Assembly: GCF_003243515.1 (NCBI RefSeq)
Contig: NZ_QFRA01000023.1
Coordinates: 1-32,226, forward strand
Direction: 5' to 3'
Origin: Corynebacterium kroppenstedtii
GTDB lineage: Bacteria; Actinomycetota; Actinomycetes; Mycobacteriales; Mycobacteriaceae
Length of the DNA: 32,226 nucleotides
Shown here: one piece after another, positions 13,824-23,771 of the stretch
Position numbering within the stretch: position 1 is the stretch's first letter
Layout of the letters: every line of letters begins with the position of its first letter
Notes under the pieces: model-generated
Seen by the model: the letters and a program-made list of their open reading frames with translations, nothing else
Told to the model about the DNA's origin: nothing
Databases searched by the model: none
Translations under genes and position numbers: made by a program

Positions 13824-14312
13824 GTGAATTCTGGTGCCGGGGGGTCGATGACCGTTGTGGGAGCGGTGGTGTGCACAGTGGTCATCGGAGTCTTCGGAAC
13901 GTTGGTTGCGGTTGGGGCTAAAGTAGTTGACTCCAGAAAAGCGGATAGAGCAGCGGATTTGTCCGCACTCACGGCCGCCTACGTGCTACAAGAAACTATT
14001 GCCGACGGTGACCACGTCATCGCCACCACGGCGCCTACAAACGCTCATTCGGAAAACGCGGCGCCGAATCCAGACCCGGAAAACGTGACACCCGAGTTCT
14101 CGACGGCTAGCACAACGTCAACGCCGTCCGGAATGGCTGCAACGTCAGAGTCCTCCGAGGCCTGCGCATTGGCCAAGCAGGTCGCCACAGAAAATCACGC
14201 CTCGCTGCGCTCATGCACGCTTGAGGGCGAAGACGTCATCGTGTCTGTCGAGGTATCGGGAGCGCACTCACCATTCACGGCTGCCGCGAGTGCCCGCGCC
14301 GGGCCAGCATGA
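13824..14312 (+). CDS. Rv3654c-like TadE/TadG-family protein of the helicase/secretion neighbourhood
   Basis: A 162-aa protein with one N-terminal membrane helix (MTVVGAVVCTVVIGVFGTLV, residues 9-28) and an extracytoplasmic domain, matching the small protein that closes the Tad cluster in mycobacteria. The family hallmarks are RKADRAADLSALTAAYV after the helix, paired cysteines in SEACALAKQVA and LRSCTLEGEDV, and the C-terminal AAASARAGPA. A Pro/Thr/Ser-rich insert (about residues 70-110) is unusual. The start is probably GTG 13824; the upstream ATG 13795 with GGAGG next to it is in another frame and stops after 10 codons, so the true N-terminus is uncertain. The gene converges on the helicase gene. 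Confidence 0.75.
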   Translation: MNSGAGGSMTVVGAVVCTVVIGVFGTLVAVGAKVVDSRKADRAADLSALTAAYVLQETIADGDHVIATTAPTNAHSENAAPNPDPENVTPEFSTASTTSTPSGMAATSESSEACALAKQVATENHASLRSCTLEGEDVIVSVEVSGAHSPFTAAASARAGPA

Positions 14313-14389
14313 ACAGGATGCCCGCAGAAGCAGGGGCGCGGTAAGGCGCATACTCACCGGCTTCCGCTCGCACACTCACATTCACGAAC

Positions 14390-16806
14390 TCACGCCCCCA
14401 GCGATTCCAATCCCCGGAGCACCCGCACAGCGCCGGCTTTATCCAAAGGCTCATTCCCATTCCCACATTTGGGCGATTGAACGCAGGAAGGACACCCATT
14501 TTCACACTCGCAATGGGCGACAGCCTCTGCTGTTGCTGTAATCCACTCGTGGAACCGTCGGTACCCGCACTCGGCGAAACCCGCTCCGCCCGGGTATCCG
14601 TCGTAGACGAACACCGTCGGCAAGCCAGTGTCTTGGTGCAGCGCAGTGGACACGCCGCCGATATCCCACCGGTCACACGTCGCGATCAAAGGCAACATTC
14701 CGATGGCAGCGTGCTCAGCTGCATGCAACGAACCCGGGCAGTCCCGCTCCTCCACACCCCACCGGCGAAGGGTGGACGGCTCCACCGTGTACGCGACGGC
14801 CGTCGTCAATGTTTGTTCCGGCAGATCAAGGGACACGACGTCCAGGACCTCACCACTGGGCATTCGCCGCATGTAGTCAACAACCTGGTGAGTGACCTCA
14901 ACCTCCACAAAAGCCAACCACACGCCATCACCCAACTCGTGGGAAGAAAGAGTAGAAAGAACGCGAATGTCGGTGTTCTCTCGAGCCCAGGTTATCCACG
15001 CGGGAGCCTCGCGATGAACCAGAGCCAGGCCATCGTCCACACTGAGATCATCGACGACATAACTATCGCCTTGGTGCAGATACACAGCGCCGGTGTGCGT
15101 CTGGCTCATGGCTCGGCCCTGATCGATCATCCCCACCAGCCGGCCGGTGTCGCCCTCCACAATGGCGACGTCGCCGCCATCGTCACCGCGAATACTCACC
15201 ATCGAATGCGCGTTAACCGGGGAAATATCGGGAGGAAGAAGAGCACCCAAACCGGCTGCCTTAGCCCCACAGGTCTCAGCGTCATCCGGCGCGCTCAACG
15301 CCTCAATCGGCCTCTCCACCGCAAACCAGCCACGCCGCCGGCGACGCAACAGGCCAGCGTCGCGCAAATACTTGGCACTCGACCACGCACCCCACTGGTC
15401 AATTTCCTCATCGGTCAGCGGACGTTCCACCGCAGCGCAATACAAATGAGGCACCATCACATACGGATTGTGCGGGTTAAACACCGTTTGCTCCACCGGC
15501 GACCCCAACAACACCTCGGGATGATGAACAAGATACGTATCCATCGGCTCATCGCGGGCAATCAGCGTGACCAGCGACCCCTGCCCGCGCCGCCCAGCAC
15601 GTCCCGCCTGCTGCCAAAACGACGCAATCGTCCCCGGATAACCGCAGGCCACAACGGAATCCAATCCACCAATGTCCACTCCGAGTTCCAACGCATTGGT
15701 GGTGGCAACACCCAGCAGCTTCCCATTGTCCAAATCGTGCTCCAGCTTCCGGCGGTCCTCCGCAAGATAACCAGCACGATAAGCAGCAATCCTCGCAGCA
15801 TCCTCGGGGCGCCCCAATCGTCCAAGGGCCTCCGACGCACGGGCAGCCACCGTCTCAGCCGACCGACGCGACCTCACAAACGTCAAGGTCCGCGCACCCT
15901 GTGCAACAAGATTCGCCATCACATCCGCAGCCTCTTGAGTCGCAGGCTTGCGTACGGGCGCCCCATGCTCGCCCTCTATGTCGGGAAGGAAACTCGGCTC
16001 CCACAACACCACCGTCCGCTCCCCGGAGGGAGAAGCGTCGTCAGCGACCTCCACGAAACCATCAGCATCATGACCACACAGCCGAGACGCATGAACCGCA
16101 GGACGCGACGCCGTCGCACTAGCCATCACAAACACCGGAGAAGCGCCATACGCCCTGGCCAGGCGGTCAAGACGTCGCAAAACAAGAGAAACATGGGCAC
16201 CAAACATCCCGCGATACGCATGACACTCATCCACAACGATGTACCACAAGTTGCGCAACAATCGCCCCCATCGCGCATGCGCACCCAGCACCGATAGCTG
16301 CACCATGTCCGGATTAGTGAAAACCCACTGCACACTATCCCGAATCGCGCGCCGGGCCTCCGGCGGAGTATCGCCGTCATACCCACCGATACTGACACCC
16401 CGGAGCGAACCAACCTCGCGCGTCATCCCCGCCACATGAGCCAGCTGGTCATTCGCAAGCGCCTTCGTCGGAGTCAAATACAGGGCGGTCGCGTTCTTTT
16501 CCTCAGCAAGAGTGGTCAGAATCGGCATCTGATAACCCAGAGACTTTCCCGACGAGGTCCCCGTCGCCACCACCGTGTCATGCCCCTCCCACAAAGCATT
16601 AGCGACGCGCACCTGGTGGGCCCACGGTTGTGCACTGCCCTGGTCAACAAGGTGGTCGCGGAAGTCCGGGGGAGCCAGGATGGCCAATCCCCGTGCCGCC
16701 CGCGACGCGCCGGAAGCATCTCGGTATGCAGGATCTCGGAACGGGGGAACGTTGCGCGGATACCCTCAAGGAGTTCCTCGCCGAAACTGTGAGGGTGTGC
16801 CACCAC
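14390..16806 (-). pseudogene. DEAH-box helicase with DUF1998 (MrfA/Hrq1-like, Rv3649), one N-terminal frameshift
   Basis: A superfamily 2 helicase, about 805 aa when restored. Core motifs are intact: Walker A VVATGTSSGKS, DECH box VVDECHAYRG, motif III MASATASRP and motif VI QQAGRAGRRG. The C-terminal DUF1998 region carries the four-cysteine cluster CECENGCPSCVQSPKC. MrfA of this family repairs mitomycin-type DNA damage in Bacillus. The true N-terminus starts at ATG 16806 (MVAHPHSFGEELLEG), but at the GGGGG run 16668-16672 the frame changes, so WPSWLP must jump to PPDFRDHLVDQG; one extra base in the run would restore it. The long intact frame (up to 16687, first possible start TTG) keeps every helicase motif and could still yield a shortened protein. 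It converges on the tad operon, as in mycobacteria. Confidence 0.85.
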
Positions 16807-16853
16807 TGCTGTGCGCTACGCCTCGTGCTGTTTGATGAAGGTAATGGCCTGAA

Positions 16854-17692
16854 TCAGGTTGTGCGGGAAAAGTAGTTATAACTATGGACCGATGCGCCTT
16901 CACCGTGGCTGGGCACCTGGGCAATAATGTTGGCAATCGTCTGGGGATCAAGTTTAGAAACGATCGCAGGAATATCTATTTGTCCTCTGAGCAGGGCGAT
17001 ATCCGCCGCTTGGTCCCCCAGAACGTGGTGGAGTAATTCAGGCGCCGATGCTGACGTATCGCACGCAAAGTCCTTGGCATCACAGATCTCCATGACCTTG
17101 GTTGATTGGCCGCCGTAGTCTAGTGGCTCGAAAAGAGGTTTATCGTCCAGCGCGGCGGTTCCAATGTTCGTAACCCCCTTAGTTTGCCGAATGGGATTAC
17201 CTTGCATGACTGAGGATCCTAGTTGGTCTTTGCTGATGGGGCCATCCCTCCGCAATGGAATTGACGAGGTGAGAGGCAATATCAGCTCCTTCGGAATACC
17301 CGTAAAAGTGGAAGCGCGTGTTCGGGCATTGGGAGTCGATCTTTTTAATAAGATTCTCCGCTTGCGATACACCGCTATCTCGCGTTTCCCGATAAGTCTG
17401 CGTATAGGGGGTTAAGACCGAATCGTACGGCAGTGTATAAACCTTGTTATTCGCATTTGATAGCGCGAAATACTGCGGAATATCGGAATAATGAGGGAGC
17501 TGCCGGGTACGTACTGGAGTTTGACCCCATGAACGGCATATAAATCGTTGCGTTCGCCGTACAAGAAGTCGGCAGCGAGATCGGTAGGGTGGGCTGAGCG
17601 GCTGCGGTGGCTGAGGAGGCGGATATGACTGCTAGGCCCGTGATGGCTACTGATGTGATCGAGGCCGCAATCCGCTTGAGCGAGGGGAGCAA
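16854..17692 (-). pseudogene. Secreted cutinase-family esterase, frameshifted twice
   Basis: The start is TTG 17692 with AAGGAA 5 nt upstream, giving a clear Sec signal peptide (IAASITSVAITGLAVISASS-ATAAAQ). The first frame breaks after IYMPFMG (about 17530). The second frame carries LPHYSDIPQYFALSNANNKV, then the nucleophile elbow HFYGYSEGADIASHL, and breaks near IAEG (about 17260). The third frame gives DGPISKDQLGSS, then the acid region EICDAKDFACD and the histidine region GASVHSYNYF to the stop at 16854. G-Y-S-x-G-A-D plus GPI and the paired cysteines are cutinase (PF01083) features. Restored length is about 280 aa. No single frame gives an active enzyme. Confidence 0.75.
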
Positions 17693-17834
17693 GGGAATTC
17701 CTTTTGGTTATGGACTAAAACTGATGTGTGAAGAAAATTTTAGCGCTACGAAGTAGCATCTGCAATGCCCCCTTTGGGTTGCGATGTAGCAGCCTCGTTG
17801 GAAGCGCCGTGGCGGATCAAAGCTTGTCCGAGCA

Positions 17835-19667
17835 TTAGTCCTTGAAGTACTCGGATACGATGTCCGCCGCGTCGGCCGCGTTCCCGTCAAGAACACCGTG
17901 GCTGTAGCCCTTGAAGGTGTGCAAAGTGCCGCCCATGGCGTCACGCATCTCGGGAGCGCCGTGTGGTGTCACCGCCGTGTCCTTGTCATAGCCCAGGCTG
18001 AGCGGCTTGACGGCCAATTTATCCCCGTTGACCTTCATGATCGGTTTGTTATGGGGCCATCCGTCGCATTCCTGCCCGCTGGCGATCATTTGGTCCAGGG
18101 CAACGAATTGATCCCCACCGGTGTACTGGTTAATCAGCGAAGGAATGTATTCGCTCCGATCCGGAGGATTGGCATTTTCATTGCACATAATGGTTTGGTT
18201 CACCAACCCCATTTGGGTTGATTGCATAAAGAGGTTCTTTATTGTCTCCTCCTCCGCATCACTGTGATCCGCATCAGCGTTATCTGTTTTCTCTTCCTCT
18301 TGTTTGATCATTTCCTCTAACTTGGCTAGTTCAGGCGTTCGCTCCTTTTCCTTCTCCACCAAGATTTCATCGAGTGGCCTGATGGGATCGGTGGAGGCGC
18401 TTTCTGCAATTGCGGCCGCGGTATCTGGCCACGATTGCTGGGAATACAAAGCTTCACCCAGTGGAGAGAGTGCTTGCTCAGCGCCGAATCGTTTTAGAAG
18501 GTCAAAAGACTCGGCGAATGTTTGTGATCTCCAGTAGACATAGTCGACGGCGCTGAGCAGTTTGACGGCGCTGTCGGCGTAGTCGTCGGGAACGGCGCTC
18601 ACGTCATCGCGGTTGGCTGGCGGGGGTGTCAGCGGTGGAGTCACGTTATATGTTGCTTTAATGACCCGAGTGAAAGATTGGTATACCTCGCGAGGCGTCT
18701 TTCCTAGGTGATATTTATCGTTGTTGTGAGCAATCCAATCGAAGAAAGCGTTCATCGCTTCTTTCCGGATCTTGATGCGGCTCCCGCCGAGCCCGAACCA
18801 GGCGTCATTGGGTGACATACTGGAATCGAGCACCACTTTGTTGGTGTGCTCGGGGAACAATGTGGCGTAGGTCGACATGAGAAGGCCCCCGTATGAGACA
18901 CCATAGAGATTGAGCTTGTCCTCACCCAGGGCTTTCCGTGCTTCCTCCAAGTCGTGAGCCGTGTTTTCGGTGTTGATGGTCTTAACGTACCCGGGCTGTG
19001 TACGCTCGCACGCCCGGTACAGGTTGCCTTCACCGGGAGCGAGCGATTCGAGCAGATCTTCGTCACATTCGAGTGGTGTGCCAAAGGTCAAGCCTCTGGG
19101 TTCGACGGCAATCAGGTCATAGTGCTCCAGAACCTCGGTGGGCATCTGAATATGCCCGGTGCTTGTGTTTTGTGGTGCTTTGTCGGTGAACATCGCGAGT
19201 GTGTCAAGTCCGGGTCCGCCGATATTCCCTGCGATTGTGCCCTTTTTGGTTCCCTGTGCCGGGATTTTGCTCATGGTGAGCTCGATGTTTCCGGCGTCGG
19301 GGTCGGCGTAGTCCTTGGGGACGGTGATGGTGGCGCACTGTGCTCGTTCAACTGTCATGCTGCCGGGCGGACACGGCCCCCACGTGAGCTTTTGAGCTGT
19401 GGGGTTGTCTTCGGGCTTGGCCGTTTCCGACGCCTTATCTGATGCTGTATCCGACGGCGCCGGTGCGGATGCAGAATCCTGCGGTGTGGGGTGTGGGTAC
19501 GGGCCAGCGTGGGCGAGGCCAGGAGCAGAAAAGGACAGCGTCGTGGCCATGACGGTGGCGGCGATTGTTTTAGACGGGATGTTGCCGGGCAAGCTGGACA
19601 AGCCAGATTTCCGGTGTTGGGGCCGACGCTGGTTGAAGTGTGTGTGCGGGCTGCGGTGTGTTGTCAT
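17835..19667 (-). CDS. Secreted alpha/beta-hydrolase peptidase, S33/TAP-like family
   Basis: A 610-aa exported hydrolase of the tripeptidyl aminopeptidase-like group. An N-terminal signal region ends near AHAGP (residue 55), followed by a Pro/Ala/Ser-rich linker. The S33 oxyanion motif is NIGGPGLDTL (GGPG at 150-153), the nucleophile elbow LYGVSYGGLL (Ser258), and the acid and histidine are in GYDKDTAV (Asp561 or Asp563) and GYSHGVL (His590). The C-terminal TAP-like domain includes ECDGWPHNKPIM. A highly acidic insert (EEEKTDNADADHSDAEEE) lies around residue 455. The likely substrate is peptide or acyl ester outside the cell; the exact one is unknown. ATG 19667 is the only convincing start. 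The gene stands alone on the minus strand and is intact, unlike its cutinase neighbour. Confidence 0.85.
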   Translation of the reverse strand: MTTHRSPHTHFNQRRPQHRKSGLSSLPGNIPSKTIAATVMATTLSFSAPGLAHAGPYPHPTPQDSASAPAPSDTASDKASETAKPEDNPTAQKLTWGPCPPGSMTVERAQCATITVPKDYADPDAGNIELTMSKIPAQGTKKGTIAGNIGGPGLDTLAMFTDKAPQNTSTGHIQMPTEVLEHYDLIAVEPRGLTFGTPLECDEDLLESLAPGEGNLYRACERTQPGYVKTINTENTAHDLEEARKALGEDKLNLYGVSYGGLLMSTYATLFPEHTNKVVLDSSMSPNDAWFGLGGSRIKIRKEAMNAFFDWIAHNNDKYHLGKTPREVYQSFTRVIKATYNVTPPLTPPPANRDDVSAVPDDYADSAVKLLSAVDYVYWRSQTFAESFDLLKRFGAEQALSPLGEALYSQQSWPDTAAAIAESASTDPIRPLDEILVEKEKERTPELAKLEEMIKQEEEKTDNADADHSDAEEETIKNLFMQSTQMGLVNQTIMCNENANPPDRSEYIPSLINQYTGGDQFVALDQMIASGQECDGWPHNKPIMKVNGDKLAVKPLSLGYDKDTAVTPHGAPEMRDAMGGTLHTFKGYSHGVLDGNAADAADIVSEYFKD

Positions 19668-19850
19668 AAGGGAGCTTTCGGGTAAGGGGAGAGGGGGCAG
19701 GTCATGTACTCAGAACCATTTACTCAGCATGGTTACATTAAGTTCTTTCGAGCATAATAAAAATAATGGCCAATGGGGAGGGTCTGTGAGCAGTTGCATC
19801 AGCAAGAGGCCATAGGTTCACCCTGTGACCTGCATATTTCGTCGGCAAGT

Positions 19851-19917
19851 GTGATCACTGGTAGCCACACGTGGCTGCATTGAAATAGATCGAGTACGCT
19901 TGGTCTTCGACGATAAT
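19851..19917 (+). promoter_or_regulatory. Putative cspA upstream control region
   Basis: The 300-base gap 19668-19967 holds no gene. Near cspA it shows a GTGATCAC palindrome (19851-19858), a hairpin AGCCAC-AC-GTGGCT (19863-19876) and a good -10 box GATAAT at 19912-19917, without a clear -35. Transcription from this -10 would leave a leader of about 45 nt. Nearer the peptidase gene the gap is AT-rich and contains two CTCAG-containing short repeats, with no other signal that I recognise. Confidence 0.35.
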
Positions 19918-19967
19918 CGTTGAGTTTGGTTGTCGTTTTGCTGCACGATAGAAATTGGGTACAAGGT

Positions 19968-20171
19968 ATGGCACAGGGAACTGTGAAGTGGTTCAACGCG
20001 GAGAAGGGCTTCGGCTTCATCGCTCCGGAAGACGGCTCGCAGGACGTCTTCGTCCACTACACGGAGATCCAGGGAAGCGGCTTCCGCACCTTGGAGGAGA
20101 ATCAGAAGGTCGAGTTCGAGATTGGTGAAGGTGCTAAGGGTCCTCAGGCTCAGCAGGTTCGCGCTCTCTAA
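19968..20171 (+). CDS. cspA: Cold-shock protein
   Basis: A 67-aa single cold-shock domain that binds single-stranded nucleic acid and acts as an RNA chaperone. The sequence starts MAQGTVKWFNAEKGFGFIAP, with RNP1 (KGFGFI, residues 13-18) and RNP2 (VFVHY, 27-31) intact, and has the usual length. ATG 19968 is fixed by the family N-terminus even though the AAGG before it lies very close (19963-19966). It has the Rv3648c position between the helicase and topA. A strong terminator follows at 20241-20278, so it is its own transcript. Confidence 0.97.
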   Translation: MAQGTVKWFNAEKGFGFIAPEDGSQDVFVHYTEIQGSGFRTLEENQKVEFEIGEGAKGPQAQQVRAL

Positions 20172-20240
20172 GAACTCACTAGTAAGTCCTCACCGGATCA
20201 CTGCCATGACTGATGGCGTGCGATGTCGACTATAAAAATC

Positions 20241-20278
20241 AGCCCTTCCACTGGTTGTCATCGGTGGAAGGGCTTTTC
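20241..20278 (+). terminator. Strong Rho-independent terminator after cspA
   Basis: Perfect 11-bp stem AGCCCTTCCAC (20241-20251) / GTGGAAGGGCT (20264-20274), 12-nt loop, then TTTT. On the other side it is preceded by TATAAAAATC, so it could also stop minus-strand transcription. Confidence 0.88.
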
Positions 20279-20294
20279 ACCCCCTTTACGTGGT

Positions 20295-20325
20295 TTGCAT
20301 ATGTAATTTTGCGTTTGTCTATAGT
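20295..20325 (+). promoter_or_regulatory. Putative topA promoter
   Basis: TTGCAT (20295-20300), 19-bp spacer, TATAGT (20320-20325). It lies just past the cspA terminator and would give a 5' leader of about 120 nt before topA. The -10 is good; the -35 and spacing are weaker. A supercoiling-sensitive, long-spacer promoter would suit topA, but this is inference. Confidence 0.35.
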
Positions 20326-20450
20326 GCATGGTCTAAGGTGGCACGGAAACGCCCAGTTGCGATCGTGGTCAGCTCATGGTGAGTTATGTGGCCTAGCTTT
20401 GGTTCGGAGCATTGCGATGGGCTTATGTGAAGGGAAGGCGAGAACCCAAC

Positions 20451-23387
20451 GTGGCAGCATCTGGTAGCGCCGAAGGAGACGGTGTGAAACGGCTGGTCAT
20501 TGTGGAGTCGGCGACGAAGGCTCGAAAGATACAGCCGTACCTCGGTTCGGATTACATCGTGGAGGCCTCCGTGGGCCATATCCGCGACCTGCCGAGAGGT
20601 GCAGCAGATGTGCCCGCGAAGTATAAGAAGAAACCGTGGGCTCGTTTGGGTGTCGACGTCGAGAACGACTTCGCTCCCCTTTATGTGGTTAACCAGGACA
20701 AAAAGAAGAAGGTCGCGGACCTCAAAGCCAAGCTGAAGCAGGTTGATGAGCTGTACCTGGCCACAGACCCCGACCGCGAAGGCGAGGCTATTGCGTGGCA
20801 CCTTTTGCAGGTGTTGAAGCCCAAGGTGCCGGTGCGCCGCATGGTGTTCCATGAGATTACGAAGCCGGCGATTCTGGAAGCGGCGAAACACACCCGTGAG
20901 CTGGATCAAAACCTGGTCAATGCCCAGGAAACCCGCCGTGTGCTGGACCGGCTGTATGGGTACGAGATCTCGCCGGTGTTGTGGAAGAAGGTCATGCCCC
21001 GCCTGTCCGCCGGCCGCGTGCAGTCGGTGGCTACCCGCGTCATTGTGGAGCGTGAGCGGGATCGTATCGCGTTTACCTCCGCCGATTATTGGGATTTGAC
21101 GGGTAACTTTGCCCTTCGTTCGGGTGCCGACGCTGGTACGCCGGGTTCCTCCACCGCCGGCGCCGACACCGCGTCGGGTGAACCTCGCTCCTTCCCGGCT
21201 CGGCTGGCGGAAATCGATGGTCAGCGCGTCGCTCAGGGCCGGGACTTTAACGACGATGGCCAGCTGAAGTCGAAGGCCGTCGCTCTCGACGAAAAAGCGG
21301 CCAAGGATCTGGCCGACCAGCTGTCGGGCGCGGCGATGTCGGTGCGGTCCGTCGAGGAGAAGCCGTACACTCGGCGCCCGTATCCTCCGTTTATGACCTC
21401 GACGCTTCAGCAGGAGGCTGGCCGGAAATTGCATTACACATCTGAGCGGACGATGCGCATCGCGCAGCGCTTGTATGAGAACGGCCACATTACGTATATG
21501 CGTACGGATTCGACGACATTGTCGGAGTCCGGGATTAATGCTGCTCGCGCGCAGGCCAGAGAGCTGTACGGGGCAAAGTACGTTGCCAGTGCCCCGCGCC
21601 AGTATTCGCGCAAAGTGAAGAACTCGCAGGAGGCTCACGAGGCCATTCGCCCTGCTGGCGAGTCTTTCGCTACTCCGGGCCAGTTGGGCGGCCAGTTGGA
21701 TGCGGAGGAATTCAAGCTTTACGAGCTGATTTGGCAGAGGACGGTCGCGTCGCAAATGGCCGACGCGAAGGGCACGTCGATGAAGGTGTTCGTGGCGGGC
21801 GAGTCCACGGATGGCCGCGATTGCGTCTTCATGGCGACGGGCCGTACCATTACCTTCCCCGGCTTTTTGAAGGCCTATGTGGAGGTATCCCGCACTGCTG
21901 ACGGTCGCAATGTTGCCGATGATGCGGAGAAGCGGTTGCCTGTTCTGACCGAGGGGCAGGGTCTGACCGCTACCGACGCGGCCGCCGATGGCCACTCGAC
22001 CACTCCGCCGGCTCGTTACACTGAGGCGAGCTTGGTGAAGAAGATGGAGGACCTGGGCATTGGCCGCCCGTCGACGTATGCGTCGATTATTAAGACGATC
22101 CAGGATCGCGGCTACGTGTATTCGCGCGGCAATGCGCTGGTGCCCTCCTGGGTGGCGTTCGCCGTCGTCGGGCTCCTTGAGCGAAACTTCGGCTCGCTGA
22201 TCGATTACGATTTCACCTCCTCGATGGAGGACGTGCTGGACTCTATCGCGAACGGCTCCGAGGATCGTTCGCACTGGTTAGAGGGCTTTTATTATGGCGA
22301 CGACGGCGCGTCGAGTGCCAAGGCGGAGACGATCGCCCGCCTGGGTGGCCTGAAGCACCTCGTCGGCGGGAACCTGGAGACCATCGATGCCCGCGCGGTG
22401 AACTCGCTCCACATGTTCGATGACGAGGATGGCAACCCGATTGTGGTGCGCGTGGGCCGCTATGGGCCCTACCTGGAGCGCACGCCTGCGGGCAGCGACG
22501 AGCCCCAGCGCGCTAATCTGCCCGACACGGTGACCCCGGATGAGCTGGACCTGGCGTTGGCGGAGAAACTCTTGGCGACGCCACCGACGGGCCGTGAGCT
22601 TGGGGAGAACCCCGCCAACGGCCGGATGGTCGTGGCGAAAGAGGGCCGGTATGGCCCCTACGTCACGGAGCTTGTTCGTGATGATGAGCGCGAGAAGGCC
22701 GAGGCGAAAGCCCTGGGGACTGTCGACGCCGAGTGGGACGCCGATGATGAAGCCCGCAAGGCGGAGGGCAAGAAGCCGCTGAACCGTGAGACGAAGACGG
22801 CGGCGAAGAAGCGTGAGAAGCGCGTCAACGAGCTGGTCACGGAGATGCTGAAGCCGAAGACGGCGTCGTTGTTTAGTAGCATGGAGCCCTCGACAGTGAC
22901 GCTGGATGAGGCTTTGAAGCTGATGAGTTTGCCCCGCGAAGTGGGTGTGGATCCGTCTGACGGTGAGGCTATTACTGCCCAAAACGGGCGGTTTGGCCCG
23001 TATCTGAAGAAGGGAACGGATTCGCGTTCCTTGGCTGATGAGGAGCAGATTTTAACTGTTACTCTCGACGAGGCGCGTCGGATTTATGCCGAGCCGAAGC
23101 GCCATGGTCGTGCTGCGGCGAGGCCTCCGCTGAAGCAGTTGGGCGATAATGATGTGTCGGGCAAGCCGATGACCGTCAAGGAGGGGCGCTTTGGCCCTTA
23201 TGTGACGGATGGCGAGACGAACGCGAGTTTGCGCCGTGGTGATACCCCGGAAACGATGACGGATGCCCGGGCGTGTGAGTTGCTGTCGGAGCGGCGAGCC
23301 AAGGAAGCCGCTAGTGGTGGTGTGAAAAAGAAGTCTTCGAAGAAAGGCGCGAAGAAATCGTCGGCAAAGAAGACGGTGAAGTCGTAG
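20451..23387 (+). CDS. topA: DNA topoisomerase I
   Basis: Type IA topoisomerase that relaxes negative supercoils; essential in actinobacteria. The product is 978 aa from GTG 20451 (product MAASGSAEGDGVKRL). GTG 20484 has a better Shine-Dalgarno (AAGGAGA) and would remove 11 residues. The Toprim domain starts KRLVIVESATKARKIQPYLG and has TDPDREGEAIAWHL. The catalytic tyrosine is Tyr349 in ITYMRTDSTTLS, and PSTYASIIKTIQDRGYV is the conserved domain-IV motif. As in other actinobacteria there are no zinc ribbons; instead the C-terminus has repeats with the pattern GRFGPYLK/GPYVT and a Lys/Ser-rich tail (KKKSSKKGAKKSSAKKTVKS) that binds DNA. The frame is intact over nearly 3 kb. Confidence 0.97.
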   Translation: MAASGSAEGDGVKRLVIVESATKARKIQPYLGSDYIVEASVGHIRDLPRGAADVPAKYKKKPWARLGVDVENDFAPLYVVNQDKKKKVADLKAKLKQVDELYLATDPDREGEAIAWHLLQVLKPKVPVRRMVFHEITKPAILEAAKHTRELDQNLVNAQETRRVLDRLYGYEISPVLWKKVMPRLSAGRVQSVATRVIVERERDRIAFTSADYWDLTGNFALRSGADAGTPGSSTAGADTASGEPRSFPARLAEIDGQRVAQGRDFNDDGQLKSKAVALDEKAAKDLADQLSGAAMSVRSVEEKPYTRRPYPPFMTSTLQQEAGRKLHYTSERTMRIAQRLYENGHITYMRTDSTTLSESGINAARAQARELYGAKYVASAPRQYSRKVKNSQEAHEAIRPAGESFATPGQLGGQLDAEEFKLYELIWQRTVASQMADAKGTSMKVFVAGESTDGRDCVFMATGRTITFPGFLKAYVEVSRTADGRNVADDAEKRLPVLTEGQGLTATDAAADGHSTTPPARYTEASLVKKMEDLGIGRPSTYASIIKTIQDRGYVYSRGNALVPSWVAFAVVGLLERNFGSLIDYDFTSSMEDVLDSIANGSEDRSHWLEGFYYGDDGASSAKAETIARLGGLKHLVGGNLETIDARAVNSLHMFDDEDGNPIVVRVGRYGPYLERTPAGSDEPQRANLPDTVTPDELDLALAEKLLATPPTGRELGENPANGRMVVAKEGRYGPYVTELVRDDEREKAEAKALGTVDAEWDADDEARKAEGKKPLNRETKTAAKKREKRVNELVTEMLKPKTASLFSSMEPSTVTLDEALKLMSLPREVGVDPSDGEAITAQNGRFGPYLKKGTDSRSLADEEQILTVTLDEARRIYAEPKRHGRAAARPPLKQLGDNDVSGKPMTVKEGRFGPYVTDGETNASLRRGDTPETMTDARACELLSERRAKEAASGGVKKKSSKKGAKKSSAKKTVKS

Positions 23388-23441
23388 ATTCGCAACCGCT
23401 AAGGTGAACACCCCGTGTCGTCGGCCAGGGAAGGGAACTTC

Positions 23442-23771
23442 ATGACGCACCGCATGAAGAAGCTCATCTTCGTGATATCTTTTCTCGTCCCCGCTTGCGT
23501 GACGTTGGCGGGCACCGATAGCTGGACGTCCGGCACAGCATGGTTGGTGTACTCTAGCTTCGCTTGTCTAGCAGCCTACGTCTTAGTGGGCTGGTGGGGT
23601 TCCCGTTGGGGCATCGATCCGGGCTTCAAGCCCGATCTCACCGCCGATGACATTGCGTATATCACCACGGTGCGGGATGAGAAAGACCATGTCGCTGCGG
23701 TGAAGGCTCTGCGGGAGCGTTACCCGCGGTTGACGCTATTCAACGCTAACGACATGGTGAAATCTTTATGA
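23442..23771 (+). CDS. Two-TM membrane protein of unknown function
   Basis: A 109-aa protein with two hydrophobic segments (KKLIFVISFLVPACVTLAG, about residues 5-24, and TAWLVYSSFACLAAYVLVGW, about 32-51). A cytosolic domain of about 55 residues follows, with the pattern DDIAYITTVRDEKDHVAAVK and ALRERYPRLTLFNANDMVK, which looks like a small soluble helix-strand unit. ATG 23442 has GGGAAGGGA upstream at 23428-23436; GTG 23415 would add nine residues without a ribosome-binding site. It follows topA by 54 nt in the same direction, so co-transcription is likely. I do not recognise a named family. It overlaps the convergent lipase gene by 6 nt. Confidence 0.75.
   Translation: MTHRMKKLIFVISFLVPACVTLAGTDSWTSGTAWLVYSSFACLAAYVLVGWWGSRWGIDPGFKPDLTADDIAYITTVRDEKDHVAAVKALRERYPRLTLFNANDMVKSL

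Noticed and set aside
14477..16297. 606-codon open frame on the + strand across the helicase
   Set aside because: Antisense shadow of a gene with every helicase motif; composition is Arg/His/Pro-rich without domains.
17447..17692. Separate 81-aa secreted small protein
   Set aside because: It is the signal peptide and first strands of the frameshifted cutinase; the family sequence continues in the next frame.
20319..22274. 651-codon open frame on the minus strand across topA
   Set aside because: It is antisense to a perfectly conserved topoisomerase gene; long antisense frames are common in high-GC coding DNA, and the product is Arg/His-rich with no family.
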